Of a stretch of DNA of 48,442 nucleotides, positions 1 through 9,111 are shown one piece after another (the first letter of the stretch is position 1; every line of letters begins with the position of its first letter). Source of the DNA: Xenorhabdus sp. BG5 (GTDB lineage Bacteria; Pseudomonadota; Gammaproteobacteria; Enterobacterales; Enterobacteriaceae); contig NZ_JADEUG010000029.1 in NCBI RefSeq assembly GCF_015163665.1, positions 1 through 48,442 of the forward strand, given 5' to 3'. Under the pieces are notes generated by a model, which searched no databases, was not told where the DNA came from, and saw only the letters and a program-made list of their open reading frames with translations. The translations under genes and the position numbers were made by a program.

Positions 1-147
1 ATTAACTGCTTAGTCACTCTTTAAGACTTGAATCTTGCTCGCCTTTCGGCGTATCGATAGTCTCTTGCGAGTGCCCACACAGATTGTCTGATTAACTTGT
101 TAAAGAGCGTTAGCAACCGTAAATCACTTCCGGGTTGCGAGGCTGCG
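1..147 (-). promoter_or_regulatory. rRNA operon leader with boxA antiterminator
   Basis: Read on the minus strand, this stretch matches the enterobacterial rrn leader between promoter P2 and the 16S gene. The boxA-like element CGCTCTTTAACA lies at 98-109 and is followed by the conserved CAGACAATCTGTGTGGGCAC block (71-90). boxA recruits the Nus-factor antitermination complex in known rrn operons. The mature 16S gene is not in the window; it must begin beyond position 1. In the reference E. coli order this is the place of rrnC next to hsrA. Confidence 0.85.
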
Positions 148-148
148 T

Positions 149-176
149 ATCTTACGCTGTTCGCCTTGAGAGTCAA
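149..176 (-). promoter_or_regulatory. rrn promoter P2
   Basis: On the minus strand TTGACT (171-176), a 16-bp spacer and TAAGAT (149-154) lie in the position of the second, weaker rRNA promoter, about 70 bp downstream of P1 and just before the leader with boxA. Confidence 0.7.
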
Positions 177-247
177 GCGATTATTTTCCCTTTTCTCTCA
201 CCGGCCTTCGCGGCCTGTTTCAGCGCAGCGTCGGTCAGTGGGGGCGC

Positions 248-300
248 ATTATAGGGCGTTTTTCGGCGCTGACAATAGTTTTTTTTAATTTTTTTTCTGC
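248..300 (-). promoter_or_regulatory. rrn promoter P1 with UP-like A/T tract
   Basis: On the minus strand TTGTCA (270-275), a 16-bp spacer and a perfect TATAAT (248-253) are followed by a GC-rich GCGCC discriminator, the signature of stringently controlled rRNA P1 promoters. The tract directly upstream (276-300) is almost pure A/T on this strand, as expected for an UP element contacting the RNA polymerase alpha subunit. Fis sites probably lie further upstream but I cannot define them. Confidence 0.85.
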
Positions 301-538
301 TCGTGGTTTTTTTCAACAAAAATGGTAATTATGCGTATTTTACATCCTAAAAATGATGACTTAAACAACAATCATACCGGTAAAGTTCTTATACAATGAT
401 TGTTGTGCAATTGCCTACGGCAACTGTCAATTGGCCTTAGAGGATGTTATTGATTGATTAATAACCAAGAAATGATTTGAGTTTGATATAGTAAGGTATT
501 ATGTATTCACTATCATTAAAAAATAAATGGGATATCTA
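301..538. promoter_or_regulatory. rrn/hsrA divergent spacer with inverted repeats
   Basis: No gene is visible. A perfect 11-bp inverted repeat (ACAACAATCAT at 365-375, ATGATTGTTGT at 396-406) flanks 20 bp and overlaps a possible plus-strand -10 (TACAAT, 393-398), so it could be an operator for hsrA. A small hairpin TTGCC-TAC-GGCAA follows at 411-423. The assignment as regulatory is inference. Confidence 0.35.
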
Positions 539-1936
539 ATGGTCAAATCCGCACGCAGTATGTCGGGGTTACCTTGGATTGCGGCGATAGCTTTTTTTAT
601 GCAGTCTTTAGATGCCACAATTCTTAACACTGCACTACCGGCGATTGCAAAAAGTCTTGATCACTCTCCACTAGCAATGCAACCCGCCATTGTCAGTTAT
701 ACCTTAACTGTAGCGATGCTAATTCCCGTAAGCGGTTGGCTTGCTGATAGGTTTGGCACCCGTACAGTATTCATTTATGCTGTTTCCTTCTTTTCTTTAG
801 GCTCACTTGCTTGTGCACTGTCACACAATCTCTCTTTCTTAGTTGTATCCCGCGTTATTCAAGGTATAGGTGGGGCGATGATGATGCCTGTTGCTCGCCT
901 GACTTTACTAAGAACATATCCACGTAGCGAATTGCTACCTATTTTGAATTTTGTCACCATGCCAGGACTACTTGGCCCGATTTTAGGTCCCATGCTCGGT
1001 GGATTGTTAGTGACTTATGCAACATGGCATTGGATCTTCATCATCAATATTCCCATTGGCTTATTAGGTATCATTTACGCCAGAAAGAATATGCCCAATT
1101 TAACGATGCCCAAATGCCCTTTCGATTTTCTGGGATTCACGCTTTTTAGTATGGGCTTGGTAACGATTTCGGTCAGCTTTGACTTATTTGGGGATCATTC
1201 ATTCTCTGGTTATATTTCCCCCGCTTTATTTTTTGGCGGTATCATTATGTTATTGGGGTATATCTTCCATGCCAAAAGACACTCAAATCCCCTTATTGAC
1301 CTCCAGTTGTTCCAAACACGCACATTTTCAATTGGCATTGCCAGCAATATTGCTACTCGGCTAAGTACTGGCTCGCTCTCATTTATTATTCCTTTGATGC
1401 TACAAGTAGGGTTTGGATTTTCAGCAGTCATTGCTGGCATCATGATGGCACCGAATGCGGTTGGTTCAATTTTAGCCAAGTCTTTTGTCACCAATATATT
1501 GACCCGCTTTGGCTATCGAAACACTCTCTTTTGGGTTACGATTATTATTGGTGTAATGATTTCACAATTTTCACTACAGACACCAGAACTCCCCATCGTA
1601 TTTTTGATAATCCCTCTTTTTATATTGGGAATGGTAATGTCCACACAGTTCACAGCTATGAATACAATTACCTTGGCAGATCTCAATGATAACAATGCAA
1701 GTGCCGGTAACAGCCTGTTAGCAGTCACTCAGCAGTTATCCATCAGTTTTGGGGTGACCGTCAGTGCGGCAATCTTGCGATTTTATGAGTCAATGAGCTC
1801 TGGTTCTACAATAGAACACTTTCACTGTACATTTATCACAATAGGTACGATTACTTTGGCATCTGCTTTTATCTTTTTGTATTTAAATAAAGAGGACGGC
1901 AGCAATTTGGTTAAGAAAAAGCGACCTAAAAAATGA
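539..1936 (+). CDS. hsrA: MFS drug/solute exporter of the DHA2 (14-helix) family, HsrA-like
   Basis: Inner-membrane proton-driven transporter of about 465 residues, the size of E. coli HsrA (YieO), to which it looks clearly similar. Family marks: [14 protein letters not shown] in helix 1 (residues 24-37), motif [11 protein letters not shown] (66-75), and antiporter motif [11 protein letters not shown] (146-155). Start choice: the ATG at 539 has GGGA six bases upstream and gives an N-terminus aligning with HsrA; an ATG at 527 in the same frame has no ribosome site. The gene converges on the rbs remnants with a 5-bp gap and sits beside the rrn operon, exactly as in E. coli. The substrate is unknown; the E. 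coli gene name comes from an RpoS-related overexpression phenotype, not from transport assays. Confidence 0.9.
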   Translation: MVKSARSMSGLPWIAAIAFFMQSLDATILNTALPAIAKSLDHSPLAMQPAIVSYTLTVAMLIPVSGWLADRFGTRTVFIYAVSFFSLGSLACALSHNLSFLVVSRVIQGIGGAMMMPVARLTLLRTYPRSELLPILNFVTMPGLLGPILGPMLGGLLVTYATWHWIFIINIPIGLLGIIYARKNMPNLTMPKCPFDFLGFTLFSMGLVTISVSFDLFGDHSFSGYISPALFFGGIIMLLGYIFHAKRHSNPLIDLQLFQTRTFSIGIASNIATRLSTGSLSFIIPLMLQVGFGFSAVIAGIMMAPNAVGSILAKSFVTNILTRFGYRNTLFWVTIIIGVMISQFSLQTPELPIVFLIIPLFILGMVMSTQFTAMNTITLADLNDNNASAGNSLLAVTQQLSISFGVTVSAAILRFYESMSSGSTIEHFHCTFITIGTITLASAFIFLYLNKEDGSNLVKKKRPKK

Positions 1937-1941
1937 TGTTA

Positions 1942-2259
1942 TCAACGCTGACCTACAGAATCGCGCTCAATAAGTTTGGGAGTCAGTACTAATTGTTTCG
2001 GTTCACTATCTGGATTATCCATTCGATAGAGCAACATATCTATAGCTAGCTTACCTAACTCATCTTTTGGTTGATATATCGCAATAGAAAATTTTTGGAT
2101 AGCAATGTATGTTCGGAATTCATAATTAAAAAAGCCATCGACGCGTTTTTGCAATAATGTTTTCACGTTTTCACTGACATAACGATTGCCATTAATCACA
2201 TGAGAAACTGTTGATGTTGATACGCCCGCCAGGCGAGCAACGTTCTTCATGGTAGCCAC
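1942..2259 (-). pseudogene. rbsR: Internally deleted ribose repressor RbsR remnant
   Basis: The frame is open for 105 codons but the family length is about 330. Residues 1-31 are the LacI-type helix-turn-helix ([17 protein letters not shown]). They run directly into a short piece like the middle of RbsR (LLQKRVDG), then into the last ~40 residues ([12 protein letters not shown] and onward to ERDS). Nearly the whole ribose-binding and dimerisation core is gone, so normal repression is not expected. The start ATG, the position two bases after rbsK and the order rbsK-rbsR are kept. The frame has not been broken, so a small DNA-binding peptide is conceivable, but the simplest reading is a decaying gene. 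Confidence 0.85.
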
Positions 2260-2261
2260 GG

Positions 2262-3191
2262 TTAATCCTGTTCAGACAGAAATGCGTCAATTTCATTCCG
2301 CCACGGAACAGAAGGTTGCGCTCCCTGACGTGTAACTGCAATCGCAGCTGCAGCATGAGCAAAGCGGAGCGCCGATAACATCTCTTTTCCTTCCAGCAAT
2401 CCCGTTACCAAGGCGCCATTAAATGTATCCCCCGCAGCAATTGTGTCGATAGCTTTTACTTTAAACCCAGGAACAATTTTCCCTTCCTTACCTTTTTCAC
2501 TTAGCCATACACCTCGACTACCCAATGTGATAATGACCGTTTCTATGCCTTTATTATGTAAGATCTGAGCTGCTTTTTCCGCTCCGACTTCATCTCTTAC
2601 AGCAATGCCAGTCAAGTGCTCTGCTTCGGTTTCATTCGGTGTGATAATATCTACCAACGAAAGCAATCGATCCGAGATTTTCTGCGCTGGTGCTGGATTC
2701 AAGATCACTTTGGCATGATGTTTCTTAGCCGTTTCAGCAGCAAGTTGTACGGTTTCTAATGGAGTTTCAAGCTGCAATAATAATGCATCAGCTTCTTTGA
2801 CAACTTGATCATGACGAAGGAAATAATCAGGAGTTAGCCTCCCATTCGCCCCCGCATTAATGCCAATAACATTTTCACCTAGCCGATTGACAAAAATCAG
2901 AGCAACGCCCGTTGTTTCCCCTTCAACAACCTCAATTGAGGAAATATTGATATTATCTTTCGCCAACTGTTGGCAAACACGTATGCCAACATCATCTTGG
3001 CCAACACAAGCAATAAATGTAATGTCCGCACCACAACGACCAGCAGCAACGGCCTGATTTGCTCCTTTTCCTCCAAAGGCAACCTTATACTGTTCTCCTC
3101 TCACTGTTTCCCCTGGTTGGGGAAAAGCGTTGAGATTCAATATGTGATCTACATTGATGCTACCCATCACAACCAGTTTTGCCATACTCAT
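2262..3191 (-). CDS. rbsK: Ribokinase
   Basis: PfkB-family sugar kinase that phosphorylates D-ribose to ribose 5-phosphate in the cytoplasm. At 309 residues it is full length. Visible motifs are the sugar-binding N-terminus [11 protein letters not shown] (10-20), [12 protein letters not shown] (40-51), NPAPA and NETEAE in the centre, and [11 protein letters not shown] near the end, with the catalytic base Asp255 in AAGD, the same number as in E. coli. The chosen ATG has AGGA upstream. It is the only intact member of a collapsed rbs operon: transporter, pyranase and repressor are all broken. Retention suggests use on ribose released inside the cell, for example from nucleosides, but a recently orphaned gene is also possible. 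Confidence 0.93.
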   Translation of the reverse strand: MSMAKLVVMGSINVDHILNLNAFPQPGETVRGEQYKVAFGGKGANQAVAAGRCGADITFIACVGQDDVGIRVCQQLAKDNINISSIEVVEGETTGVALIFVNRLGENVIGINAGANGRLTPDYFLRHDQVVKEADALLLQLETPLETVQLAAETAKKHHAKVILNPAPAQKISDRLLSLVDIITPNETEAEHLTGIAVRDEVGAEKAAQILHNKGIETVIITLGSRGVWLSEKGKEGKIVPGFKVKAIDTIAAGDTFNGALVTGLLEGKEMLSALRFAHAAAAIAVTRQGAQPSVPWRNEIDAFLSEQD

Positions 3192-3255
3192 TACATTTAT
3201 TCCTGTGTGAAAATCATGCAGTCATTAAAACTAATGGCTGCATAAATAACGTTGA

Positions 3256-3472
3256 TTATTTCTTCACAACTAATTCCAGCTCAACCGGAATGATGGCATC
3301 TACTTTTTCACCTTTTAGCACTTTGTCCGCGGTCTGAACGCCGATGATACCCATTTGATCCGGACGCTGTGCGATCGTTGCTCCCAATTTACTATTCTGT
3401 ACAGCCTTAAGAGCATCGTCAGTGCCATCAAATCCGACAACCAATATCTTCTTTACCGGCTGCCTGCAATGC
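3256..3472 (-). pseudogene. rbsB: C-terminal fragment of ribose-binding protein RbsB
   Basis: Only the last ~70 codons of the ~296-residue periplasmic binding protein remain, starting within a segment like [10 protein letters not shown] and continuing through [15 protein letters not shown] and [10 protein letters not shown] to the normal C-terminus. There is no signal peptide and no binding lobe. The reading frame is broken just after KED: about two bases are missing at ~3446, so the front part is out of frame with VVGFDGT. The 5' end joins the rbsA stub at ~3467-3475, where both genes share a GCATTG-like stretch. Confidence 0.9.
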
Positions 3473-3526
3473 TCTTACCCCAGGAAAAGCCTTATCAATT
3501 CCCTTTAACGCCAGTAATGGCCCCAT
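3473..3526 (-). pseudogene. rbsA: N-terminal stub of ribose ABC transporter ATPase RbsA
   Basis: Starting at the ATG at 3526, about 18 codons read GPLLALKGIDKAFPGV, the characteristic RbsA N-terminus. The sequence then runs straight into the tail of rbsB. The remaining ~480 codons of rbsA, all of rbsC and three quarters of rbsB are missing, as expected from one deletion. The stub follows the rbsD stop by 7 bp, preserving the original operon start. Confidence 0.88.
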
Positions 3527-3533
3527 AATAACC

Positions 3534-3795
3534 TCAGAAAGTGGCATTTTTCTCTTTCAGAATGCTATGACTGACATACTTTGTCGCAATTGCATTTCCC
3601 TGTTGTATTTCGAGAGCAGCAATACGTTTGGCGGTTTGCTTATGTCATTGCGGGATTGTGTTCAATAATTTCTGCGGCCAAAATGGCCGCTTCAACTTGT
3701 ACTTCCTGAACAACATCAAAGACAAATAACAGATCGGGTGTTCCCTAGGTTAGCGCTAAATCAATTCCTTGGGTAGATAACAGGATAGTTTTCAT
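3534..3795 (-). pseudogene. rbsD: Disrupted D-ribose pyranase RbsD
   Basis: Similarity to RbsD is visible in segments: IDLALT, then VQVEAAILAAEII and HNPA, then ALEIQQGNAI, ending in ATF. Several independent lesions are present: N-terminal sequence missing after the first few codons, an in-frame TAG at codon 17 (3745-3747) where E. coli has a CAG glutamine, a frameshift just after HNPAMT, and a shortened C-terminus. The gene would normally interconvert ribose anomers and is the first gene of the rbs operon. Multiple hits point to loss long enough ago for point mutations to accumulate. Confidence 0.88.
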
Positions 3796-3806
3796 TTTTA
3801 TAAGCC

Positions 3807-3824
3807 TAGCGAAACGTTTCGCTA
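3807..3824. promoter_or_regulatory. RbsR-type operator upstream of rbsD remnant
   Basis: A perfect 18-bp palindrome whose core AGCGAAACGTTTCGCT is the known E. coli rbs operator sequence (LacI/GalR class). It lies only 11 bp before the broken rbsD start. The site is intact although its cognate repressor is deleted to a stub; PurR or another LacI-family protein might still bind. Confidence 0.8.
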
Positions 3825-4078
3825 AGAGCGCCATCATATAAAGCTAACTATCAAAGACAACATGATTGATACGAAAATGTGATCATCATTGAAATGTTTA
3901 AGAAGGTGATAATTAGAAGAAAAAAAACTAACTTATTGAATAAGTTAAGCTGAATCGATTTTTTTTAAAACACGCGATTGGAACTTAATAAATTATCACC
4001 AAAATCTTTGCATAGGGTGAATTTTATCTATATCTATAAATAAAGGAAGGTAACTATTCAAGCCCTGGTGTAAATACT
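3825..4078. other. rbs/ravA spacer; expected kup gene absent
   Basis: A/T-rich, non-coding in all frames by inspection. In E. coli the potassium transporter gene kup (~1.9 kb) lies between ravA and rbsD; here only ~250 bp remain and I see no kup remnant. The segment should hold the divergent promoters for ravA and the rbs remnants; no convincing -35/-10 pair stood out. Confidence 0.6.
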
Positions 4079-5569
4079 ATGCGATTGGTCGAGAAAATAT
4101 CCCTATTAAGTCAGTATCTAGAAAGCGGACTATATGAAAGACGGCAGGCCATTCGCCTGTGCCTGCTGGCCGCTTTATGTGGAGAGAGTGTTTTTCTTCT
4201 TGGGCCACCAGGAATAGCTAAAAGCCTTATCGCACGTCGGCTCAAGTTTGCATTTCAAAACGCCCACGCTTTTGAATACCTAATGACCCGTTTTTCCACC
4301 CCAGAAGAGATCTTCGGCCCTCTTTCCATTCAAGCACTCAAAGATGAAGGACGTTACCAGCGCCTTACCGAAGGTTATTTACCCGAAGCTGAAATCGTTT
4401 TCTTGGATGAAATTTGGAAAGCAGGACCCGCCATTTTGAATACGTTACTCACCGCGATTAATGAAAAGAAATTCAGAAATGGCAACCAGGAAGAACAGCT
4501 ACCGATGCGTTTACTGGTGACAGCATCCAATGAACTCCCTGATAGTGATAGCAGTCTGGAAGCACTTTACGATCGCATGTTGATCCGACTCTGGCTAGAC
4601 AAGATTCAGGAAAAGAAAAATTTTCGAGCCTTGCTGACTGACCGAAACAATGAAAATGGCAATCCCGTGCCTGCCTATATTCAAATCACCGATGATGAAT
4701 TTCAGCAATGGCAAGACAAGATCAATCAGGTATCCCTGCCAGATCATATCTTCGAACTGATTTATCAATTACGCCAACAAGTAAATACGACTGGAAGTAC
4801 GGCTGATGTCTCAGATCGCCGTTGGAAAAAATCCATCCGTTTACTGCAAGCCTGTGCCTTTTTCAGTGGCAGAAGTGAGATATCTCCGTTAGATATCGTG
4901 CTATTAAAAAATTGCCTATGGCACGACTTGAATAGCTTAAAACTCTTGTCCCAATTTTTACATGCCTTATTGACAGAACAGGCTTATCGACAACATTCCC
5001 TCATGCAAAAAATAGAAAAGTTATACCAACAATGGGTACAGTCTAACCAAGACGAAAATGGCCATCCCCTGCAATTAGTCGCCAAATCCTCTCTGTTTGG
5101 CCGCAAGGCTTTCTATTCACTGCCTGAAAACATTGCAGATGAAAAACTGGTCCTGTTTTTACATCCTTCATTACACATGCATAATATTGAAGTCAATTTC
5201 ATCGAAATAGATAAAAAATCACTGGAAAATGCTCTAAAAAATAATACAGGAGAACTCTCTGCCTGTTTAAATGGCATTGGTTTTCCTCAAACTATCACGG
5301 CAGAAATCAATGAAAAGAACCAGCTTACCGTGCTGGATATTAGCCGTAATAGCACCGTTCTCTGCTTATCTGGCCTCGCAAAAAACACCAATACAGAATG
5401 GCATGAAAAGCTGATATCCATCAGCGATGAAATTCAACAACAACGCAATTTATTCAACCAACATCAACCCTGTTTATTTATTGAAGAACATTGGCTTGCC
5501 AGCATTGAACAAAGTTTCCTTCAATTAATCGAAAAACAGAAACAGTTGAGATCAAAAATGGGGAAGTAA
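4079..5569 (+). CDS. ravA: RavA, MoxR-family AAA+ ATPase
   Basis: AAA+ ATPase of 496 residues (E. coli RavA 498). In E. coli it forms hexamers, binds the inducible lysine decarboxylase LdcI and works with ViaA at the membrane. Visible motifs: Walker A GPPGIAKS (42-49), Walker B VFLDEIW (107-113), sensor-1 Asn150 in VTASNELP, and an arginine-finger candidate in [11 protein letters not shown] (161-171). The C-terminal half holds the LARA-type region and is less conserved. The first in-frame ATG is used; the stronger GGAAGG site at 4045-4050 is too far upstream and has no start behind it, so initiation may be weak. In relatives viaA follows at once; here an opposite-strand SNF2 gene separates the two. 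Confidence 0.93.
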   Translation: MRLVEKISLLSQYLESGLYERRQAIRLCLLAALCGESVFLLGPPGIAKSLIARRLKFAFQNAHAFEYLMTRFSTPEEIFGPLSIQALKDEGRYQRLTEGYLPEAEIVFLDEIWKAGPAILNTLLTAINEKKFRNGNQEEQLPMRLLVTASNELPDSDSSLEALYDRMLIRLWLDKIQEKKNFRALLTDRNNENGNPVPAYIQITDDEFQQWQDKINQVSLPDHIFELIYQLRQQVNTTGSTADVSDRRWKKSIRLLQACAFFSGRSEISPLDIVLLKNCLWHDLNSLKLLSQFLHALLTEQAYRQHSLMQKIEKLYQQWVQSNQDENGHPLQLVAKSSLFGRKAFYSLPENIADEKLVLFLHPSLHMHNIEVNFIEIDKKSLENALKNNTGELSACLNGIGFPQTITAEINEKNQLTVLDISRNSTVLCLSGLAKNTNTEWHEKLISISDEIQQQRNLFNQHQPCLFIEEHWLASIEQSFLQLIEKQKQLRSKMGK

Positions 5570-5587
5570 TACTGTGTGGACCTTCTG

Positions 5588-5615
5588 CAAGGGAGAGATA
5601 AATATCACCTCCCTT
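5588..5615. terminator. Hairpin between convergent ravA and SNF2 genes
   Basis: CAAGGGAG (5588-5595) pairs with CTCCCTTG (5608-5615); an inner GATA/TATC pairing closes the loop. It lies in the 62-bp gap between two converging genes. No clear U-tract follows on either strand, so termination efficiency is doubtful. Confidence 0.4.
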
Positions 5616-5631
5616 GGGATAAAATCATACA

Positions 5632-8600
5632 TCAAGCAAGCGCAAACAGTTCTCTAAGCGCTTGCGTATCCAGATTGCCTATCCATTGCTCTCCACTACC
5701 CACCACCATATCCGATAGTTCACGCTTGCGCTGGATCATTTCGTTAATGCGTTCTTCAAAGGTGGCACTGGTAATAAAGCGGTGCACCTGCACATTACGC
5801 TGTTGACCAATGCGATACGCACGGTCAGTAGCCTGCGCCTCCACTGCAGGATTCCACCATAAATCGAAATGAATCACGTTTGAGGCGGCAGTTAGGTTAA
5901 GACCCGTGCCTCCGGCCTTGAGGGATAACAGAAACACCCGCTCAGTGCGGTCGGTCTGAAATTTCTCCACCATTTCATCACGTTTGGAGCGGGATAGGCC
6001 ACCATGCAGGAACATTGGGGACTGCCCGTAACGCTGCCGCAACCAGTGGGCTAGTAATTCCCCCATCTCACGGAACTGAGTGAAAATGATCGTCTTCTCA
6101 TGTCTGGCATGTATACCATCAAGCAGATCGAACAAGCGTTCGAGTTTGCCGGAAGTCATGGCATCACTGGCAGGTTGTTTCAGGTACAGATCAGGATGAT
6201 TGCAGATCTGCTTTAGCGACAGGATCATTTGTAATACCAAGCCCTGACGTTTGAACTGATCTTCTTCGGCTTCAAGGGTCAACAAATTTTCTCGCACTAC
6301 CGATTCGTACAATGCGGTTTGCGTTGCCGTCAAGGTGCAGTATTGGTCACTTTCAACCTTGTCAGGCAAGTCGCTGATCACGTTGCGATCGGACTTAAGG
6401 CGGCGCAGGAGAAAGGGAGCTGTGATGCGTTGGAAGCGTTCCGCTACCAGCCGATCGCGGTTAATCTGGATCGGCGTAGTGTAATCTTTCTCGAAACGTT
6501 TAAGTGTGCCCAGATAACCGCGATTGACGAAATCCATTAAGCTCCAGTACTCAGACAGACGGTTTTCAACGGGAGTACCACTCATAGCGATATAGCCAGC
6601 AGCAGGAATAGACTTAATCGCTTTGGTTTGCGCGGCCGACGGGTTCTTGATGTTCTGCGCTTCATCTACCACCAGCACCCGCCAGGACATAACCTTGAGC
6701 GTGGTTGCCGCACTACGAATAATACCGTAGGTAGTCAGCAAGACGTCCGGCCGTTCGCTGGCCAATTCACGTTTGCTGCCATGAAATACGTCAATGCTGA
6801 TCGTTGGCGCAAAGCGAGCTATTTCCCTCTGCCAATTGGTCAACAAACTGGTGGGAACCACTATCAGTGCCTTAGACTGCTCTAAGGCACCGTCCTGCTT
6901 AAGCTTGAGCAGAGTAGCGATCACTTGTAGCGTTTTTCCAAGCCCCATATCATCAGCAATAACGCTGCCAAATCCTACCTGTAAATTGCGCAACATCCAA
7001 GCGTAGCCGCGTTGTTGATATGGGCGCAAAGTAGCATTGAGGTCGCTCGGTAAGGGCACTTCACCCGACTCCCTCAACTCAGCCAGCAATTGTAGCGTGT
7101 TGTCGTCGAGCTTTACCGGTGTACCACCATATTCGCCAGCCAATGCAGTGCGCAGCAGTTCAGTGCCCGACAATTTAGGAGAGCGGTCCAGTTGGGCTTG
7201 CAAACTCGCAACTTCTGCCGGGTCGAGGTAAACATATTCTCCTTTGAAACGTACCACGCCCGTTGCACCTTGAACTAATTGCTCGAACTCAGCATGAGTC
7301 AGATAATGTTCACCCAGCGCTACCCGCCAATCGAAAGTCAGGATCTCATCAACCCTCAATTGATTGCTTCCCAACCCCTGTGCCTGGCTGGATACATTCA
7401 TCGATAACCGAGGGCGTAACAATCGCTCCAGCGTCTTGGGCAACAAAGTACGAATGCCAAGCAGTTGAATGACAGGTAGTGTGTTGAATAATAGCTCAGG
7501 CAGTTGGTTAGCCGTCAGTACAATAGGAAAGCGTGCTCCCTGTCTCAAGTAGTCATTAAGGGATGGGAAAAATTCAGCCAGCAGAATGACCGTCTGCAAG
7601 ATGCCGAAACGCGCCTGACTCCATTCTTGCTCAGTCAGCACGCTGTGCAACGGAACCGGTGGTGTCAACAGGGCTGATTTGGGCTGAATAGCCAACCCCA
7701 CGTCGAAATCACCGAACGCTCCCTCATCCAAGCTCAGCACGAGAGAATAGTCCCGTTCGGCTAGATGATAGCGTGCAAACCAAGTCTGTAAAGCAGGGCC
7801 AATAGCACTTTCCTCCGAACCATCAAAACTTTTTGGTTCACCACTGAATAACAGGGACAAGATTTTATTGTCGCGCGGTTTTTCCCAGACATAATCCGAT
7901 TCCATTCGCAGGTAATAACCGAGAAATACCGCACATAGTGCACAAGCCTGCATTATCGGAGAAATAGTCTGGTTCCGACTCAACACGGCCAGTTGCACTG
8001 GCAGTCCTCTTGCCAGAAGCTCCATCTGTTCAGCAACCCGGTTATCGAGCATGGCCGGTAACCAACGCACCCCCAGAACGTCCGGTTCCACAGAAAACAC
8101 CTGTGGCACCACTGCACCGTGAGCCAACAGATGCAAAGATATCATGCGCAGGTGGAACAGTGCGGCCACCTCTGGTTGCCTGTCCGGCAAGTCTGCTGGC
8201 GTGAGCTGTGCCAGCGCAGCATCCAGTTCTTCAATAGAATACAGGCCGTTGACACCGCTGATAATGGCGTCTCCCTCCCGACTCAACGTGATACGAGGAC
8301 AGTGGGGAGCCAACAAAGTGATTGTAGGCATATCCATCAGAATCTTGCCATCCAATACCTTGCGGGCAAACTTAGCCACACGCGTCAGTACTCTCTGCAT
8401 CACCTTGCGTAGATCGCCGTCAGGGAAAAAAACAGTCTGTGTTGGCAGTACCGACAATAGCGGTTCAGACAGCGATGGCAAGTCAGCATAAGCTAACATT
8501 TCCAGCGCCATTGGATCCGGCAGGTTAGCCTCTGCCGACGCGCCATCTTCCATTAACAGGGCCGACAAACGCGGCACACTAACCACTACCTCGCGCTCAA

Positions 8601-9111
8601 TATTAATCCCTCGTGCTTTTAGCTGCTGAATCAGATCCACACCACGCAGGGAGAACACCAGAAAAGGATCGCTGTCAATTTGACGACTGATCAAATAAAT
8701 CGTTGCCGCCAAGTGCTTACAAGGCACCGCCCAGTCGGGACAGGAACATCTCATTGTTAAATCTTTCCACTGGGATGGAAAGATGGCAATACCCAAGCGG
8801 TTAGCTTGCTCTAATACTGAAGGATCCAATTCTCGATTGAGCAGACGGGCGATCACACTAGGATCATCCACCAACGCGTCAAGCAATCTATCGACTTGCT
8901 TCTGGGTCAGTGAGGGGACTTGAATTAAAACCTGATAAGGTAATGGACGAGAACCTAGCACCTTAGCCTGCAAAGTGCCTCCCTTCAATGTCAGATTCTT
9001 GACCGCACCTTTATTGGCGTAAGTTCGCCCACGCGGCAATCGGTTACCATAATCTATATTAGTGAGAGCGTTCAGCCACTGTTTACCCCACCAGGAATTA
9101 CCATAACTCAT
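5632..9111 (-). CDS. SWIM zinc-finger SNF2-family DNA-dependent ATPase
   Basis: Predicted 1159-residue cytoplasmic protein. The N-terminus (SYGNSWWGKQWL) and the SWIM zinc finger with Cys122, Cys124, Cys131 and His133 (RCSCPDWAVPCKHL) are typical of bacterial SWIM-SNF2 proteins. A long middle region precedes a C-terminal SNF2 motor: motif I DMGLGKT (721-727), motif II DEAQ (816-819), GTPVENRLSEYWSLMDF, then helicase C-terminal motifs TIIFTQF, KAGGTGLNLT and ATDRAYRIGQ. Such motors translocate on duplex DNA and remodel protein-DNA contacts; no nuclease domain is seen. Start: the ATG at 9111 fits the family N-terminus; a longer frame to 9207 adds atypical sequence. Sampled lines are 50-58% G+C against ~43% in ravA, and the gene splits the ravA-viaA pair on the opposite strand, so acquisition is likely. 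Related SWIM proteins occur with MoxR/VWA pairs in conflict systems, but a role here is unproven. Confidence 0.88.
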   Translation of the reverse strand: MSYGNSWWGKQWLNALTNIDYGNRLPRGRTYANKGAVKNLTLKGGTLQAKVLGSRPLPYQVLIQVPSLTQKQVDRLLDALVDDPSVIARLLNRELDPSVLEQANRLGIAIFPSQWKDLTMRCSCPDWAVPCKHLAATIYLISRQIDSDPFLVFSLRGVDLIQQLKARGINIEREVVVSVPRLSALLMEDGASAEANLPDPMALEMLAYADLPSLSEPLLSVLPTQTVFFPDGDLRKVMQRVLTRVAKFARKVLDGKILMDMPTITLLAPHCPRITLSREGDAIISGVNGLYSIEELDAALAQLTPADLPDRQPEVAALFHLRMISLHLLAHGAVVPQVFSVEPDVLGVRWLPAMLDNRVAEQMELLARGLPVQLAVLSRNQTISPIMQACALCAVFLGYYLRMESDYVWEKPRDNKILSLLFSGEPKSFDGSEESAIGPALQTWFARYHLAERDYSLVLSLDEGAFGDFDVGLAIQPKSALLTPPVPLHSVLTEQEWSQARFGILQTVILLAEFFPSLNDYLRQGARFPIVLTANQLPELLFNTLPVIQLLGIRTLLPKTLERLLRPRLSMNVSSQAQGLGSNQLRVDEILTFDWRVALGEHYLTHAEFEQLVQGATGVVRFKGEYVYLDPAEVASLQAQLDRSPKLSGTELLRTALAGEYGGTPVKLDDNTLQLLAELRESGEVPLPSDLNATLRPYQQRGYAWMLRNLQVGFGSVIADDMGLGKTLQVIATLLKLKQDGALEQSKALIVVPTSLLTNWQREIARFAPTISIDVFHGSKRELASERPDVLLTTYGIIRSAATTLKVMSWRVLVVDEAQNIKNPSAAQTKAIKSIPAAGYIAMSGTPVENRLSEYWSLMDFVNRGYLGTLKRFEKDYTTPIQINRDRLVAERFQRITAPFLLRRLKSDRNVISDLPDKVESDQYCTLTATQTALYESVVRENLLTLEAEEDQFKRQGLVLQMILSLKQICNHPDLYLKQPASDAMTSGKLERLFDLLDGIHARHEKTIIFTQFREMGELLAHWLRQRYGQSPMFLHGGLSRSKRDEMVEKFQTDRTERVFLLSLKAGGTGLNLTAASNVIHFDLWWNPAVEAQATDRAYRIGQQRNVQVHRFITSATFEERINEMIQRKRELSDMVVGSGEQWIGNLDTQALRELFALA

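Noticed and set aside
97-288. Plus-strand 63-codon open frame at the left edge
   Set aside because: It runs antisense through the rRNA leader and both rrn promoters; the conserved boxA and promoter elements explain the sequence.
2944-3191. Extended minus-strand frame in rbsK implying a frameshifted ribokinase
   Set aside because: The main rbsK frame is complete with all motifs and a normal start; the alternative frame is a shadow.
5576-5806. Plus-strand 76-codon frame after ravA
   Set aside because: It overlaps the C-terminal end of the SNF2 gene on the other strand, which has clear family motifs; no ribosome site or similarity.
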